A DNA stretch of 64,000 bases, from the NCBI GenBank assembly GCA_902806565.1, contig CADCXA010000009.1, positions 372,001-436,000 of the forward strand. The letters are read 5' to 3'. The position numbers and the translations under genes are program-made. The notes beneath the pieces were generated by a model. The model searched no databases. It had not been told where the DNA came from and saw nothing but the letters and a program-made list of their open reading frames with translations. Of the stretch, positions 1 to 11,251 are shown one piece after another (the first letter of the stretch is position 1; the number at the start of each line of letters is the position of its first letter). This DNA is from Hypoxylon rubiginosum. Taxonomy: Eukaryota; Ascomycota; Sordariomycetes; Xylariales; Hypoxylaceae.

Positions 1-683
1 AATGGGATTCCGTTTGCAATAGCACTAGTCCAGGAACTATTCACAACACCTTCCCTGTCTAGCATACGTCGACGATTTGCTCTTATTATTGGGGGTCTAG
101 CAGTTGCGGCAGGTTTTATAATACCGCAGCTTGTCGCCTATCAGACCTTCTGCTCTACCCCGTCTCCAACCAACCCAAGGCCTTGGTGTACGAGCCGTTT
201 GCCTAGCATCTATTCATTTGTCCAAGGACATTATTGGTAAGTAGACTTGGTTTCTTTACGGATCCCGCTAATATCAGGAACAGGAATGTTGGCTTCCTTC
301 GTTACTGGACGCCGTCGAACATACCTCTATTCCTCCTTGCTATGCCAATGCTCTACCTTCTCATAAAGTCTGGGCTAGAATTCATTTGGCGGCCATTGAG
401 TCTAGCGAATGAACCCTCTATTACGGGTACCTCATCTCGTCAAGCAATGTTACTTCGGGCAATGGCCTCGTCCCAGCTCATCTTAGCTGTCCTAGCCATC
501 ACAAACTACCATATTCAAATCATTACGCGAATCTCGTCAGGGTATCCACTCTGGTATTGGTGGTTGACAGGGCTCATCATTGATAGCAAGACCTCCACCG
601 TTGGGTCTAATATTGTGAGATTCATGGTCATGTATGCTACTATCCAAGGGGTATTATTTGCCTCGTTCCTCCCACCAGCATAG
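1..683 (+). CDS. GPI18: GPI mannosyltransferase 2 (PIG-V family), 3' part
   Basis: The C-terminal part of the ER multi-pass enzyme that adds the second mannose to the GPI anchor precursor; the 5' end lies outside the window. Frame 1 is open from base 1 to a GT-AG intron at 237-283 (branch point GCTAAT), then runs to TAG at 681-683. The joined reading gives PWCTSRLPSIYSFVQGHYWN followed by VGFLRYW, the conserved luminal motif of PIG-V. Hydrophobic helices follow, and the end motif SGYPLWYWWL is also typical of the family. The intron falls inside the codon after HY in the HYWN motif, so the splice is well supported. No neighbouring gene is linked to GPI synthesis. The family call is firm; the 5' exons cannot be judged. 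Confidence 0.88.
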
Positions 684-1867
684 TAGATAGGTACTATATA
701 GTTCCTTCATATCGCCGATCTTTCCCCGATGCATTTATATAGCATTACCTACCCCTATCTAACTTAATGGCATTTGATTGTGACAGTTGATACCGACAGT
801 CTTTCGGTATTACGAAGAACGTATTGGTTAGGAGGTAGCTGAACACATAAATTGATCAACGGTATATTTAGTGCGCAATTAAGTTGAAGTCACGAATCGC
901 AAGTATAATAGCCAATGTTACATCCGTCTTCAGCCTTTCTTGGGTTGCCATACCCAAAGGGAGAACCTATTACCTAGATCTTGTATGCACTATTGTATGT
1001 AAATCTACAAGTATCTTTCAGGAGCACTTAGATATGATCTGAAGAGGATTAGCCAGGCATAGGCGCCTGCCTAGGGGGGGAGTGCTACACTTAGTACAAC
1101 GAACCTGCTGGAGAATAGCAGACAGCTGTAGCAGAATGGATTCACTACAGTGCGGAGTAGCCATCTCTTCTTACAGGGAGCATTGAAAACTTAATAAAGG
1201 GGGGGCGACTCTCATACCTTGTAGTATCCTTACGTTGTAGCTACCTACTACAACGCTCGCTTCACTCGAGGCTTTAGCGAGGAGACACAAAGTTTGGAGC
1301 TTGAAGCTTTTCAAAGGATCCTTGCTAGAATTCCCTACAGGAAGGCACGCTAACATCGCCTTCCCCCCTTTCAAGCTCAATATCTTGACGATACGCGTCT
1401 ATTGTTAGAGTACTTGATAGCTTATGAACACGTAGACAACTGCCATTGTTAAGGTGCCTAAAGGAAGGTACGTTCTTGCCACTCGCGTTCGCGTTCGCGT
1501 TTCGTGAGTCGCGTCGCGTCGCGTCTCGTGAAGGTTGCAGGTCCCGCAGCTGCCGTCTCTACTCAAGTATATCACATTCGCTATTTACAAATTTGAGGCC
1601 CTAACAGTGTTTCTCAAGAGCACAACACTTGAACATACCTATCCTAAAACACCTATCCACAGAAGGGAACCCGTTGCCTCAAAGGAAAGTAATCGATCTC
1701 GAATAACCTCTTCGTCTTCCCAAAACAACACACACAAATCCATTTTTATCAGAATCTCATATCCTCACTTTCATCATTTTCTCTTCATCACCCAGAGTCA
1801 ACCTCATCAAGGTGAACTATAATAATAGCCTACTCCTCTTCACGTCACTGATCCATCTTAACACAAT
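684..1867. other. Intergenic region upstream of the YTH gene
   Basis: No supported gene. The last 300 bases are pyrimidine-rich and probably hold the promoter and 5' leader of the YTH gene. A GC-rich simple repeat lies at 1484-1528. Small open frames here have no recognisable domain or splice support. Confidence 0.5.
1484..1528. repeat. GCGTTC / GCGTC simple tandem repeat
   Basis: Short imperfect tandem units (CGCGTT, then GCGTC) lie about 340 bp upstream of the YTH start codon. Two unit types follow one another, with about seven copies in all. It may be a promoter element or only slippage-prone DNA. Confidence 0.6.
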
Positions 1868-3136
1868 ATGCAAACCGATGATAGCACTCGCGGCCGCGAC
1901 CGCAACCGCAACAGCACTTCTACTGCTCGCGGTGGCGTTCAATATGATCGTCGTCACAATTACCCTAGCGACGGATCGCTGCTCAGTGCCAATCTCCAAG
2001 ATTGGCTGAAGCTGACAGGCTGGCATAACTCGAACTACCGCTATGAGAAGCTCACCAGCTACCGCATAGCCCAGCTCGATAAGATCAGCTCGGGTGATAA
2101 CAACTCTACTCTAGCTCTCAAGATGAAGCAATACAGCCCTTCCGCTTCGGCCATTGAGAACAATGGAGCTGGACGCCGCGATGACTCTTCGAACCGCGAT
2201 CATGCCACCTTTCTACGTGGTCGTTCCTCTTCGCCTGTTCGCAACGAGGGTTATGACTATCGAAGCCGAGACTACGCCCAGCAGCATGGCATCGATGAAT
2301 ACGAAGACCGCCACGGAACTCCCATGAAGAAGCGCGAAACTCAAACTTCTGACTATCACACGTCCCACGAGGACCGACGGGACGTCCAGAAGGAACGAAC
2401 AATGGCCATGTACCCTAAACAGCTTGCTTTCGGTGAACATGACGGTACGTTTAAGACTTGATCATATTTGGAGCTTAACATGCATCTTCACGATGACTTA
2501 CTCACAATTGTCACGATTTGCAGACGTTATTTTCTTCGTCTTCCGATCTTACAGCTGGAACAATGTATATGACTGCATGGTAAGTTCCCTCGCTAAAATA
2601 TGTCTACCTAACTAGTACATATAATAACTGATTTGCTCGCAGGAGGACGGCCTCTGGGCTACTCAAGCTGCCAACGAACAGATGTTGAGCACGGCCTTCA
2701 CCAGCACCAAGACAGTGGTGCTGTTTTTCTCGGTAAACGGGTCTCGTGGTATCCAAGGTTACGTTAGTATTTCCCTTTTCTTGCCTGCCGCTTGTTGATT
2801 GTAATAGTTCTTCATTCGCTAACATTTCTCCGCCTCCTTGTCTAGGCCGTCATGAAGTCGCCGCCTTCCGGCAGCACGACCCGCCCCCGATGGTGGTACG
2901 ACATCAAGTGGGAGATCTCGGAACCGTTCAAGGTCGAATGGCTGTGCAAGACGCATGTGGATAACACATGCATACGCCATATCACGAACTCGTTGCACGA
3001 GAACCTTCCGGTAACGCGAGCGCGTGATGGTCAACAAATTGAAACCGAGGCTGGCAAACAGATGCTTACTATCATTGAATCCCACGCCATCCAGCACGCA
3101 AAGCGTGCGATGCGACCTGGATCCTCGATGGCATAG
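1868..3136 (+). CDS. YTH-domain RNA-binding protein
   Basis: Probable reader of N6-methyladenosine RNA. Exons are 1868-2444, 2524-2579, 2643-2762 and 2846-3136, giving 347 aa; all introns are GT-AG and the frame closes. Residues about 35-75 hold the fungal N-terminal motif LQDWLKLTGWHNSNYR. The middle is charged and disordered. From about residue 193 the YTH fold is visible: FFVFRSYSWNNV, then EDGLWATQ (first cage Trp), then VVLFFSVNGSRGIQGYAVM, then RWWYDIKW, and ending PVTRARDGQQIE. The IR(H/N)xxN...PVxxxRDGQE ending resembles the YTHDC1 branch more than Pho92. The protein is short, with nothing after the YTH domain except about 25 residues. Function is inferred from the family; the spliced model is strong because the domain is continuous only after splicing. 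Confidence 0.88.
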
Positions 3137-4035
3137 TATATCATTTTATCACCATCATGACTGGCTAGTTAACGTTTGCCTCTACCGAATGCACCGAACA
3201 GAATCGACTCAAAGCTAGGGCATCATTACTTGACCCGTTTTCAACCACGTTTTCTATTTTCTCTACGGCATTTTTCTTTACGGCGCTGGTAAAAACGACA
3301 TGGCTGGCGACGAGGAGTCAGAAGAGACACGAAGATGGATATTTAACCTTCGGCAAGTCAACAAAGATCGACGGCAGCTACTCGCCAGCAAGTTATGATA
3401 CCAATTTTTTCTTTATTTCACCAAGAACTAGGTCATTTGCCTACATTTACATGAGAACACCAAACCCCCTGGCGTTGAGCACACAAGGTGCTAGTGGACT
3501 GTCTTCTCGAGACCACGGCTATCGCTTATTACCGAGTCCCTTTCGATTCGGAAAAGGTCAGACTAGCTAGATAGTGACGAGGAGAGACCAAATGCGTTGT
3601 CTTAGATGTCTTAGGTGCACATTAATGGATGATTTTACTTAACTCACACTCTACAAGATGCCTCCTTCTAGTGACATGAAATTGAAATTACGCATCGCTT
3701 AGGTATACATTAATGACTCAAATGCCACGAAAATATGCCACGAACTGTACAGGGAATTTTGAGCTACGATACTGATATACTGTGAGGCAACGAATCCTCA
3801 AGTCATAGCCACCTCTGTCATATTGGATCTAGCTAGTGTAACCGATAAGTGGCCGATAAGGTCTAAAATGGTAAGCCGTAGCGGTTAAAACTAGTGGGGT
3901 TAATGTGAGTCTAGACCCTAAAGACAATTTAACTAAGCTCTTACAAGTGCTATATATACGTGCACAACAAACCATCTTCTAACGAATCGTGTTCACTACA
4001 ATCACGTGATGGCCCTCCCTAAAAAGGAGGACTTG
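3137..4035. other. Gene-free stretch upstream of tRNA-Ser
   Basis: No coding potential that I can support on either strand. It contains the putative Pol III upstream elements of the tRNA-Ser gene at 3892-3958 and a duplicated ATGCCACGAA word near 3721-3745. Confidence 0.5.
3892..3958 (+). promoter_or_regulatory. Putative Pol III upstream elements of tRNA-Ser
   Basis: TAGTGGGGTTA at 3892-3902 is followed by TATATATA at 3951-3958, about 78 bp before the tRNA. The same 11-mer and an ATATATAT box precede the tRNA-Leu gene at 11135-11196 with similar spacing. This suggests a shared upstream control element for TFIIIB placement (inference). Confidence 0.45.
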
Positions 4036-4138
4036 GGCGCTTTGGTGGAGTGGTTAACACGTTGCCCTGCTATTCTCTCGGATAGTAGTTTGTCAGGCAA
4101 TCCCTTCGGGGGCGTAGGTTCGAATCCTGCAGGCGTCG
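4036..4138 (+). tRNA. tRNA-Ser(GCU) with intron
   Basis: The acceptor stem GGCGCTT pairs with AGGCGTC (4131-4137) and the discriminator is G at 4138. The D arm is GTG...CAC. The anticodon stem TTGCC pairs with GGCAA (4096-4100), and the anticodon GCT sits at 4069-4071. A 22-nt intron lies at the canonical position after base 37 (4073-4094). A class II variable arm (CCC-TTC-GGG) and the T arm GTAGG-TTCGAAT-CCTGC follow. The long variable arm plus the G discriminator fits serine. CCA is not encoded, as expected in eukaryotes. Confidence 0.92.
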
Positions 4139-4161
4139 CTACCCAAGATTGCTCAATCAAA

Positions 4162-4167
4162 TTTTTT
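4162..4167 (+). terminator. Pol III T-run terminator
   Basis: Six T residues begin 24 bases after the tRNA-Ser end, and more T-runs follow. Confidence 0.6.
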
Positions 4168-4912
4168 GTTTTTTATTTCTTTAGTTATTTTTGATAACCT
4201 TTTCTTCCTCAAGTCTCAACAGTTTGAAGTATCTTTTTTTTCATTGCTTTAATCGCCAAGTCTATGATGCCTATGCGAGTCGTATCCGCTGTCGCATCAA
4301 TTCCACGGAGATGGACCTTATCAACGTATTCGATTACAGTCGCAGCTAAGTTATAACGATTCCGATGGTCTCTGCTTTAGTTGATGCTAATCGCAGGCTA
4401 TCCGAACTATTAAGGACCTAGCCGATGTTGGCTTAACCGACCTGTTCTAGATGGGCGCGATATTGAATATGCCAAAGAGACTAATCAGTGAACAAAACAT
4501 GGGTCCTATCGTGCGGCTACTAGCATTGCATCGGGAAAGCACTGTAGTCTCTCCTCAGATTTATGAACAATTTACTTATTCCTGCCTTGAGATATGGGTT
4601 TGTGACGAGATGTAGCGGAGACGTATCAAACGAGACCCGAAGGTTTGAGACCTCTTATGTCGTCGACGTGCGGGGAAAGAAGAAAAAAGGGATGGAAGAA
4701 CTCGACTTTTCGTATACATGACGGATCATCTAGGCAACGAGTCATGTCAGGGGCAATTTAGCTTGTTGAGTATCGGCTTAACCAACTAACATCCGCTGAA
4801 GCCGGCCGTTCTCGAACTCGAATTCGAACTCGAGCTATATCTGCTAAAGCTGTTGGCCCTTGTATCGTGGACGATAGGAGGTAAGAAAAAGAGAAAAAGA
4901 GAAGAATAAAAG

Positions 4913-4930
4913 AAAAAAAAAAAAAAAAAA
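4913..4930. repeat. A18 homopolymer in a purine block
   Basis: Eighteen consecutive A bases follow GAAAAA/GAGAAG runs. It could be simple slippage, or the tail of an old retrotransposed fragment. I see no recognisable element or target-site duplication next to it. Confidence 0.5.
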
Positions 4931-6321
4931 GGAAAGAAGCGACGCCACGGTGCCAACACCGGTACTGTCTCATCCAGGTAATAAGACGTTGTTTGCATTA
5001 TGAGAAAGGTAGGGAGGGTTGGTAAAATGTGGAAGATTACCAGACCCGTTTCTCAGCTGAACTTCAACGGTTTCTTGCAGCGTTCTTCCGTGTTGCATGG
5101 GTTGGCGGATGTACATGTCGTGCTACTGTACCTTTTACGTTGCTTCAAGCTGAGACATCCGCAGTAACCGGTTCAACTGTCTTAGCAAACAAACACGAAA
5201 AGCTGCGAGACGAAGACGAAGATCAAGACCAAGACACCATGTGCGCCGCCTTCTGCAAGCCTGCTTTTTAGCAGACATTAGTTTCATCCCGACTGCGTGG
5301 CTCTAGAGCTACTAGAGCTACTAGAGTCTATCTATAGGTAAGTCCAATTTTATTATTTCCTGCACCTATCGGAGATCAAGCGACTTAGCGGGCGGCTCGA
5401 TAATTCCACCATTTGCGGCATAGGACGCTCTATGGAAGCTAGATTCTCGATCTATTACCGAATAATAAATGGGTTGGCGTTGGGGTAGATCGTTCACCAA
5501 CCTTCTTCCGTGTTACCGATGTCTGAGATCTGAGAAGCGAGTTGAGGCTGATGAGGCTGGGCTCGCTGGCTTGTTAAAGATATCCATCCATTTGAACGCC
5601 GTCGTCTCATTGCCTCCACTACCATCGTCGAATACCTACTAGGTAACGCTAACTTCGCATGCATATGTATGCTAGACGACGGAAATAATAAGAGACGGGA
5701 CTGATAGAGATTCGCGGATCGCTGCTATTACATGAGTCGTTGAACGTATTATTGCTTTTGCTTATGCTTGGGACACGGGCCCTTCGAGGTCATTCCGAAT
5801 TTCATAAACCCTTGCCGTTTGCCCAATTTAGCGGCAGACAGCCGTATTTTAATCAAAATGAATTTCCGATATTTATTGAGCTCTGACGTGGCCACTTAGA
5901 TGCCTTCGCTACAGCTTACAGGGACTTGGGAGTTGAAATCCTTGATTACTCGTCTTGGTACCAGCTTGTTTTTCTCCCTTGATTCCTCGCGCTTTTTGCT
6001 TCTTGATCGTCGTGGCTTTGTGTAGTATAGTCGTACCTTGCAGATATATAGTGCGGATTGCTGCAAAAACAACTTGCTACAGGGGCTAGACTCAGGGGTC
6101 CTTGATGCCCCGACCTTCCCCCTCCTTAGTGAACTTGGCGGTGGCTTGCCTGCTTGCTAGGACAGCTAGGTTACATGAAGTGGCCGGGGTGGGTCCACAG
6201 GCATGACGGTTTATTTGAGGTTTTGCAATCTATCTGCAGGTCACCTGGGGCTGCTTCTGGTTTGGCGCCTGTCACTATCGTGCCATCGTGTCGGTGGCTT
6301 GAGTGTGTAGGTGGGCTAGAT

Positions 6322-6363
6322 GACAGGCCTTGACAGGTCCTCGACAGGTCCTCGACAGGCTCG
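6322..6363. repeat. Four-copy 11-bp tandem repeat (GACAGGTCCTC)
   Basis: Two perfect units (6332-6342 and 6343-6353) are flanked by one degenerate unit on each side (GACAGGCCTT and GACAGGCTCG). No function is evident. Confidence 0.7.
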
Positions 6364-7369
6364 CCCACCGCTGAACCAGAGATTCTTACTATGTAAAATA
6401 ATATAATACGGCTATAGTGTTTCGTAAAGGAATAAGGGTACATACATATGCAAGTCAAAGTTTTGTACCTAGCTGCATGTCTGCATGTCTGTTCGCATAT
6501 GCAGACCCGGGGACAAGCTAATAGATTTACTTTCCGGTACGAATTGCCTACTGTATGGAGATGTACATCTCTTGCCGTCTCCAATTTTAATATCCAAGAG
6601 AAAAAAAAGAGTCCGTGTCGTGACAGGACCATCGTGCCGGTCCCTTTTTGTTCTTGTCTCCCCCCCTCTTCTGACATCCCAATTCCTACTCCGTACGCCA
6701 CGTGTGAGGTTACGCCCGCGAAGCCGATGCTAGGTTCGAACGACGGCATACAAAGTTCAGGAGCTTAGGGAGCAGAAGCCGGACCGACAAGCCAATTATC
6801 ACAGCTCTACCCAATCAGCACGGGCACAATCCGCGAGGCTCCCTTGCCGGGTATACGGGGTCAGGCTGTAGCCCTTTGGCGGATTCGGTAATTGACCTGT
6901 CGATTTCCTTTAGAACGACCAAACCTCGAGTTAGGCGCATCGCTGAGACATGCAATGCTAAAGACGACTGCGATTTCTATCTACGGGACACGAAAGCAGG
7001 TTCCTTTGGGATGCCGGCTGGATTCTGCTTGAACTGATACCCTGATCGCCCACTGACGCTACAACTGCTGGATAATTGGCTCAAAGCCGACCCCTTCGTT
7101 TCGGTCTGCAGCCGCGGTTTGACCGCAGCGCAACCCATTTTCGGCATCGTAAACCTGCGGCACATGTCTGTCTGGTTGGATTTACCGCAGAAAACAGAGA
7201 AGAGCAGAGGTCAACTTTCGAATTCGATATCTGGTTTCTTGTTCGGTTGCAGGGCAAAGCTGAGCTCACTGGCCAGCACAGGGCATAGACGGCAAAGTCC
7301 AATTGGCGAGTTGAAACGTCTAGACTAGTATCGACCTATTAGCCCAATCGACCACTCGACTCCTGAAAT

Positions 7370-10249
7370 ATGGGTCACAAATCCAAGTTCACGTTTCCCA
7401 TGCCGGGACGCTCCTCGAAGCAGCCACCGACGGTGACGGTCACGAATCCTCTTTCGAAGGCAGAGAAGATATTGGGAACTGGTAGAATGAACCTTGGCTC
7501 GCCTACCGGAGCAAGGGAACATGGTCGATCATGGGAGACGGGCTCGAACGGCGGCATCAGCATATCGATATCTGAGAGTAGCGCCAGCCAGTCCGGCGTT
7601 TTAGAAGGGGACGAGGATGTATTTGCTGGAACGACTTACGGCAGGTCGCTGTGGGAAGAAGAATCGGAGGCCCTCCCGCGACGGTTGCGCAGCACGAATG
7701 GGCTCTTCGGGAAGAGCTTGAAGACCAAAAGGTCGGCAATAACCCTTGGCGCCCGCAGCCGGGATGCTGCGACGGACGACTCTCATTCCCGCCGGCCCCA
7801 ATCTAGCTCTACCGCATATTCGCATTACGAACCGGCCAAGGTTCCACTCTCCATATCCCAGCAGACCTCTAACTCTGCAATGGCGAAGGGACTTCCGACG
7901 AAAGCTGGCGCATTGTTGGATATAGATGGGGCGCTCTCTGGTAAGGGGCAGCCTAGAAAGAAACCCGCAAAATTAGACTTCTCTAAGCTGAGGTTTCGGA
8001 GCCGTAAGGATCATGGGTTGGACGTCAATGGAGTTGGTCCGGTTCTAGGAAATAACTACGTAATGAGGTCGCCGTCCATCATGTCACATATGTCACACTC
8101 GATTGTCTCGCCGACGCGGCCGTCGCCAACGAGTTCCGGAAGGAGTCAAATTACCCCGAAGCCAGACATGAAGCTTCAATCTCAACCAACTATAGGGGCC
8201 ACGACGAGATCAGGGCGTTTAAAGGGAACGAATGATGCGAACACGCTACACCAGCTCTATGATCATTACGAACAAATGTCGTTCAGGCATGGTATAGACT
8301 TGACCGAGGAGGACAGTGAAGATGAGGCGAGAGGGGAGGAGCCGCAGTTGAGCCAGCAACGCCTACTCCCTCGGACGTACGAGCCAGCAGTTCCCGAGGT
8401 GTCCCGCAAGGATACGGTTACACCGACGGCAAATCCAATGAACAGAGACCCGAACGCGAGGTGGAATCATAGCCGAAACACCTCACAGGCAAGTAAGATA
8501 ACGGCAACCAGAACTGGAACACCCAGTACTATGCAGTTACGGCCGACGTCGAGGCATGATTATCCACCGAGTGTATCTAGCCGACATACGCGGACTTCGA
8601 AGGCCACACCGTCCATCATGAGTACCTTGGACTCTGATCGACAGCAGCAGAGCGTCTTGTCGCTTACGGATTCAGATTCAGATGAAGAAGGTTCTAGGCC
8701 GGGTTCATCTTTGCCATCTTACGAAAACAGCTTTCGCGATGATCTCAGCGTATCCTCAAGTCAACGGCACCCGAGCACTTCACGGCTTTCTGTCAGCAGC
8801 CACTCCACCAACCCGAAGGGCGCATCGTATGCGCACCTGAATGACTATCTCACTATTCCTCATGCCTCTCCGAAATCGAAGACTAGCCGTTCGCCGTCGA
8901 CTAATACTCTCCAGTCGAGTACTTCTTCTTTAAGCACGGCAACTCGTACATCTTTGCCTTCTCATCAGGACCCCCGCGCATCTGTCTCCACGACGGGGAC
9001 CACGGGCTCTCTGCTATCCCCTACGTACAGTAATCAATCCAATTATACGGTACAGGAAGCGAGAGCGGTGGCCTTTACTCCGCTAGCATCCACAGCCGAA
9101 GCCGCATCGTCGGTCTCGGTGGATCATATGCCGAATAGCTTGAATCAGATTCTATCGCAACAGGCTCGGCAACGTACGTCGCAAAACTCCCGCGCCTCAG
9201 ACCAACCGACGCCGCCATTGTCGCCTACTAGTGTAGAGTTCTACAGGAAATCGCCAGAATCGGTACGGCAGGAACCGGCGACGGGTAGTGCCAGCGAACC
9301 ACATAATGCACGATTAATGGCGGTGACGAGGCAGGAGGAAATGCTCCTCGCCGCATTGCGAAAGAAGAGGGCTAGGATGCGAGAGAACATAATTGCGGAA
9401 ATCGAGGAGGATAGAAGCTTGAGCAGCCAAGCAAGCAACGACATTGCAGGTATAGAGAAGATGGTATCAGCGAATCTGAAAAGTATAGAAAGGCAGGAGG
9501 CCAGGGACGCGCGTGCTCGAGCAAAACAGCCGAAGAACTTGCCGACGAGATCGTCTTCCCTTCAGAGAGCCAGCAACGGGCTTGGTCGGTTTCCGGTACG
9601 CTCTAATGCGCTACCGTCGACGAGCCACAGCGATCCAACCGAGAAGACCACCAATCGGACGCGGATCACCTCCGAAGTAGAGCGTCACCGGACAGGAAAG
9701 GCCCGCCACGAGCGCGTGCTCCTCTACCTGGACCGACCGATCGATAGCATCGACGTGATCGACCAAGCGGAGCCGAGCCCCGACCTGAGCGAGTTCCTAG
9801 AGGACGACATCGATTTCCCGCCGAACGGCGAGCGTCGGAGCAGGACCAGATCCAAACTCGGCAGCAGCCCGCACGGCTCTCCTTACAACAGCAAGAACAG
9901 CGGCCGGGAAGCGCACGGGAGACCGCGACCCGACTCGAGCCCGGTGAGCCCGAAGAGCAAACCTGTGAAGAACGTGCCGATCGCCAGGGTCGAGACCAAC
10001 GAGGATATCGACGCCGACGACGTCGACTTCGACGACCTGGAGGACGTCGTGGACCAGCGCAAGGCGGCTTTTGGTCCCCGGTCGGTGCCGGGGAAGGAGA
10101 TCCCTCGGCCGGATAGCCCCGTCTCCCCCGCGAACGGGTTGCTGGCGCCGTCGACGCTGGGCCACAAGAAGGGCAAGAAGAGTGCCGTGAGGCTGAGCGC
10201 CGTGGGACAGATTAGCTCGCCGGTGCCGTGGTGGGGCGACGACGACTGA
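7370..10249 (+). CDS. Large disordered conserved fungal protein
   Basis: A single-exon 959-aa protein that I recognise only as a Pezizomycotina-type hypothetical; its N-terminus MGHKSKFTFPMPGRSSKQ looks like a conserved short motif. Most of the sequence is Ser/Thr/Pro/Arg-rich and disordered, with several SPT and PxSP sites typical of kinase targets. A likely helical or coiled-coil block lies at about 668-730 (RQEEMLLAALRKKRARMREN onward). The C-terminal 100 residues are acidic (DIDADDVDFDDLEDVVD) and end in PWWGDDD. Codons in the last 600 bases become strongly GC-rich compared with the first part. The ATG is chosen because the conserved-looking motif starts there. No enzymatic motif is seen; a scaffold or polarity role would be a guess. 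Confidence 0.75.
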   Translation: MGHKSKFTFPMPGRSSKQPPTVTVTNPLSKAEKILGTGRMNLGSPTGAREHGRSWETGSNGGISISISESSASQSGVLEGDEDVFAGTTYGRSLWEEESEALPRRLRSTNGLFGKSLKTKRSAITLGARSRDAATDDSHSRRPQSSSTAYSHYEPAKVPLSISQQTSNSAMAKGLPTKAGALLDIDGALSGKGQPRKKPAKLDFSKLRFRSRKDHGLDVNGVGPVLGNNYVMRSPSIMSHMSHSIVSPTRPSPTSSGRSQITPKPDMKLQSQPTIGATTRSGRLKGTNDANTLHQLYDHYEQMSFRHGIDLTEEDSEDEARGEEPQLSQQRLLPRTYEPAVPEVSRKDTVTPTANPMNRDPNARWNHSRNTSQASKITATRTGTPSTMQLRPTSRHDYPPSVSSRHTRTSKATPSIMSTLDSDRQQQSVLSLTDSDSDEEGSRPGSSLPSYENSFRDDLSVSSSQRHPSTSRLSVSSHSTNPKGASYAHLNDYLTIPHASPKSKTSRSPSTNTLQSSTSSLSTATRTSLPSHQDPRASVSTTGTTGSLLSPTYSNQSNYTVQEARAVAFTPLASTAEAASSVSVDHMPNSLNQILSQQARQRTSQNSRASDQPTPPLSPTSVEFYRKSPESVRQEPATGSASEPHNARLMAVTRQEEMLLAALRKKRARMRENIIAEIEEDRSLSSQASNDIAGIEKMVSANLKSIERQEARDARARAKQPKNLPTRSSSLQRASNGLGRFPVRSNALPSTSHSDPTEKTTNRTRITSEVERHRTGKARHERVLLYLDRPIDSIDVIDQAEPSPDLSEFLEDDIDFPPNGERRSRTRSKLGSSPHGSPYNSKNSGREAHGRPRPDSSPVSPKSKPVKNVPIARVETNEDIDADDVDFDDLEDVVDQRKAAFGPRSVPGKEIPRPDSPVSPANGLLAPSTLGHKKGKKSAVRLSAVGQISSPVPWWGDDD

Positions 10250-11251
10250 ACAAAGAGATGTATCGGACTTGTCATTTACTTGACACGTACTAGGCACTAA
10301 TTGGGTTTGGGGTGATGATTGAAATCCATCTATCTCTAGGCGAGACAAGCTGCTAGATATATAGTAGCAGTGCACGTCGTCGCATTTCCCTTTCGTCTTC
10401 AACATAACACATACGCATATACTACTACTACTGTTTGCTTAGCGTTTGATATTGGGTATTTTTTAACGACCACCCCCGAGCGAGCGAGTGAGTTTAGGTG
10501 GGAATCAGATGGGGATTTCTGTCTATACAAGGTACATACAACTGGAAACCTGGCATCACTGCATACGACTCTAATATATCTATCGAAAATCTCTTTTTTA
10601 CTACTCCTGTAACATTCGGAACAATGTGGTGGCATTTAAGGGGGAAGGGGAAGGGGAGAAAGGTCGGTAGCTGTGTAGTCTATGTAGTTATCTATTCGAT
10701 GACTTCGCTACCTACTTACGCTAGGTACTTGTGTAGATATCATAGGTACATGTACGCATGGTACCTTATAAGGAAGGGACTTTGCGTTCTTGCATGCTAT
10801 CGAACAAGTTAAACTGCGCGTCTCGGGAGGGCTGCATGCGATATGGGAGCGCATGGAAATGATAGTTGTGTTCCGGGGACACGGGTATATTGAAATATTG
10901 AAGCCGTCATCTTGCTTTGAATGTGCTGCAGCACGCGTATTTCTGGTGTCCCCCGGCCGGGATTCGTCAGTTTCGAGACCGAAGGTTACTACCGGAGCAC
11001 ATTGGACCACAGGCGGTATCTCTTAAATAATTAATGAACCCCGGTATGCTATCTTCTAAGTTGCGAGTTAACCTCGTAGTATAGAGACTTGGTTGGATTC
11101 ATCGACGAAAAGGTGCCTCATACAGTGTGTGAGTTAGTGGGGTTAGGGATCGCGGTAAATCTTTGGTAGGTTACTAATTTCCTACACTATATATATTGGC
11201 ATAAGCCGGAAATTGTTCAATTGCACATGGCTACCGTGTCCGCATTACTAA
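10250..11251. other. Intergenic region between the 7370 gene and tRNA-Leu
   Basis: It holds the presumed 3' UTR of the upstream gene and AGGTA-rich DNA (10720-10760). The putative Pol III upstream elements of tRNA-Leu lie at 11135-11196. No coding sequence is supported. Confidence 0.5.
11135..11196 (+). promoter_or_regulatory. Putative Pol III upstream elements of tRNA-Leu
   Basis: TAGTGGGGTTA (11135-11145) and an alternating TATATATAT box (11188-11196) end 55 bp before the tRNA. The pair matches that of tRNA-Ser in order and spacing. Confidence 0.45.

Larger units (their letters stand above)
4168..7369. other. Long gene-poor region
   Basis: Over 3 kb without a gene I can support. Several open frames overlap on both strands at 6171-6768, but none shows a domain, a splice-site framework or plausible composition. 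It contains an A18 run at 4913-4930 inside a purine-rich block (about 4880-4935) and an 11-bp tandem repeat at 6322-6363. The last few hundred bases are the promoter side of the 7370 gene. Confidence 0.5.

Noticed and set aside
1535..1822. Plus-strand frame of 95 codons upstream of the YTH gene
   Set aside because: Low-complexity leader-like sequence; more likely 5' UTR or promoter.
6725..6745. GGTTCGAAC, resembling a tRNA B box
   Set aside because: No T-stem complement, acceptor or anticodon arm around it.
6171..6768. Overlapping open frames of 192 codons (minus) and 106 codons (plus)
   Set aside because: No domain, no splice framework, mixed composition, and the frames overlap each other on opposite strands.
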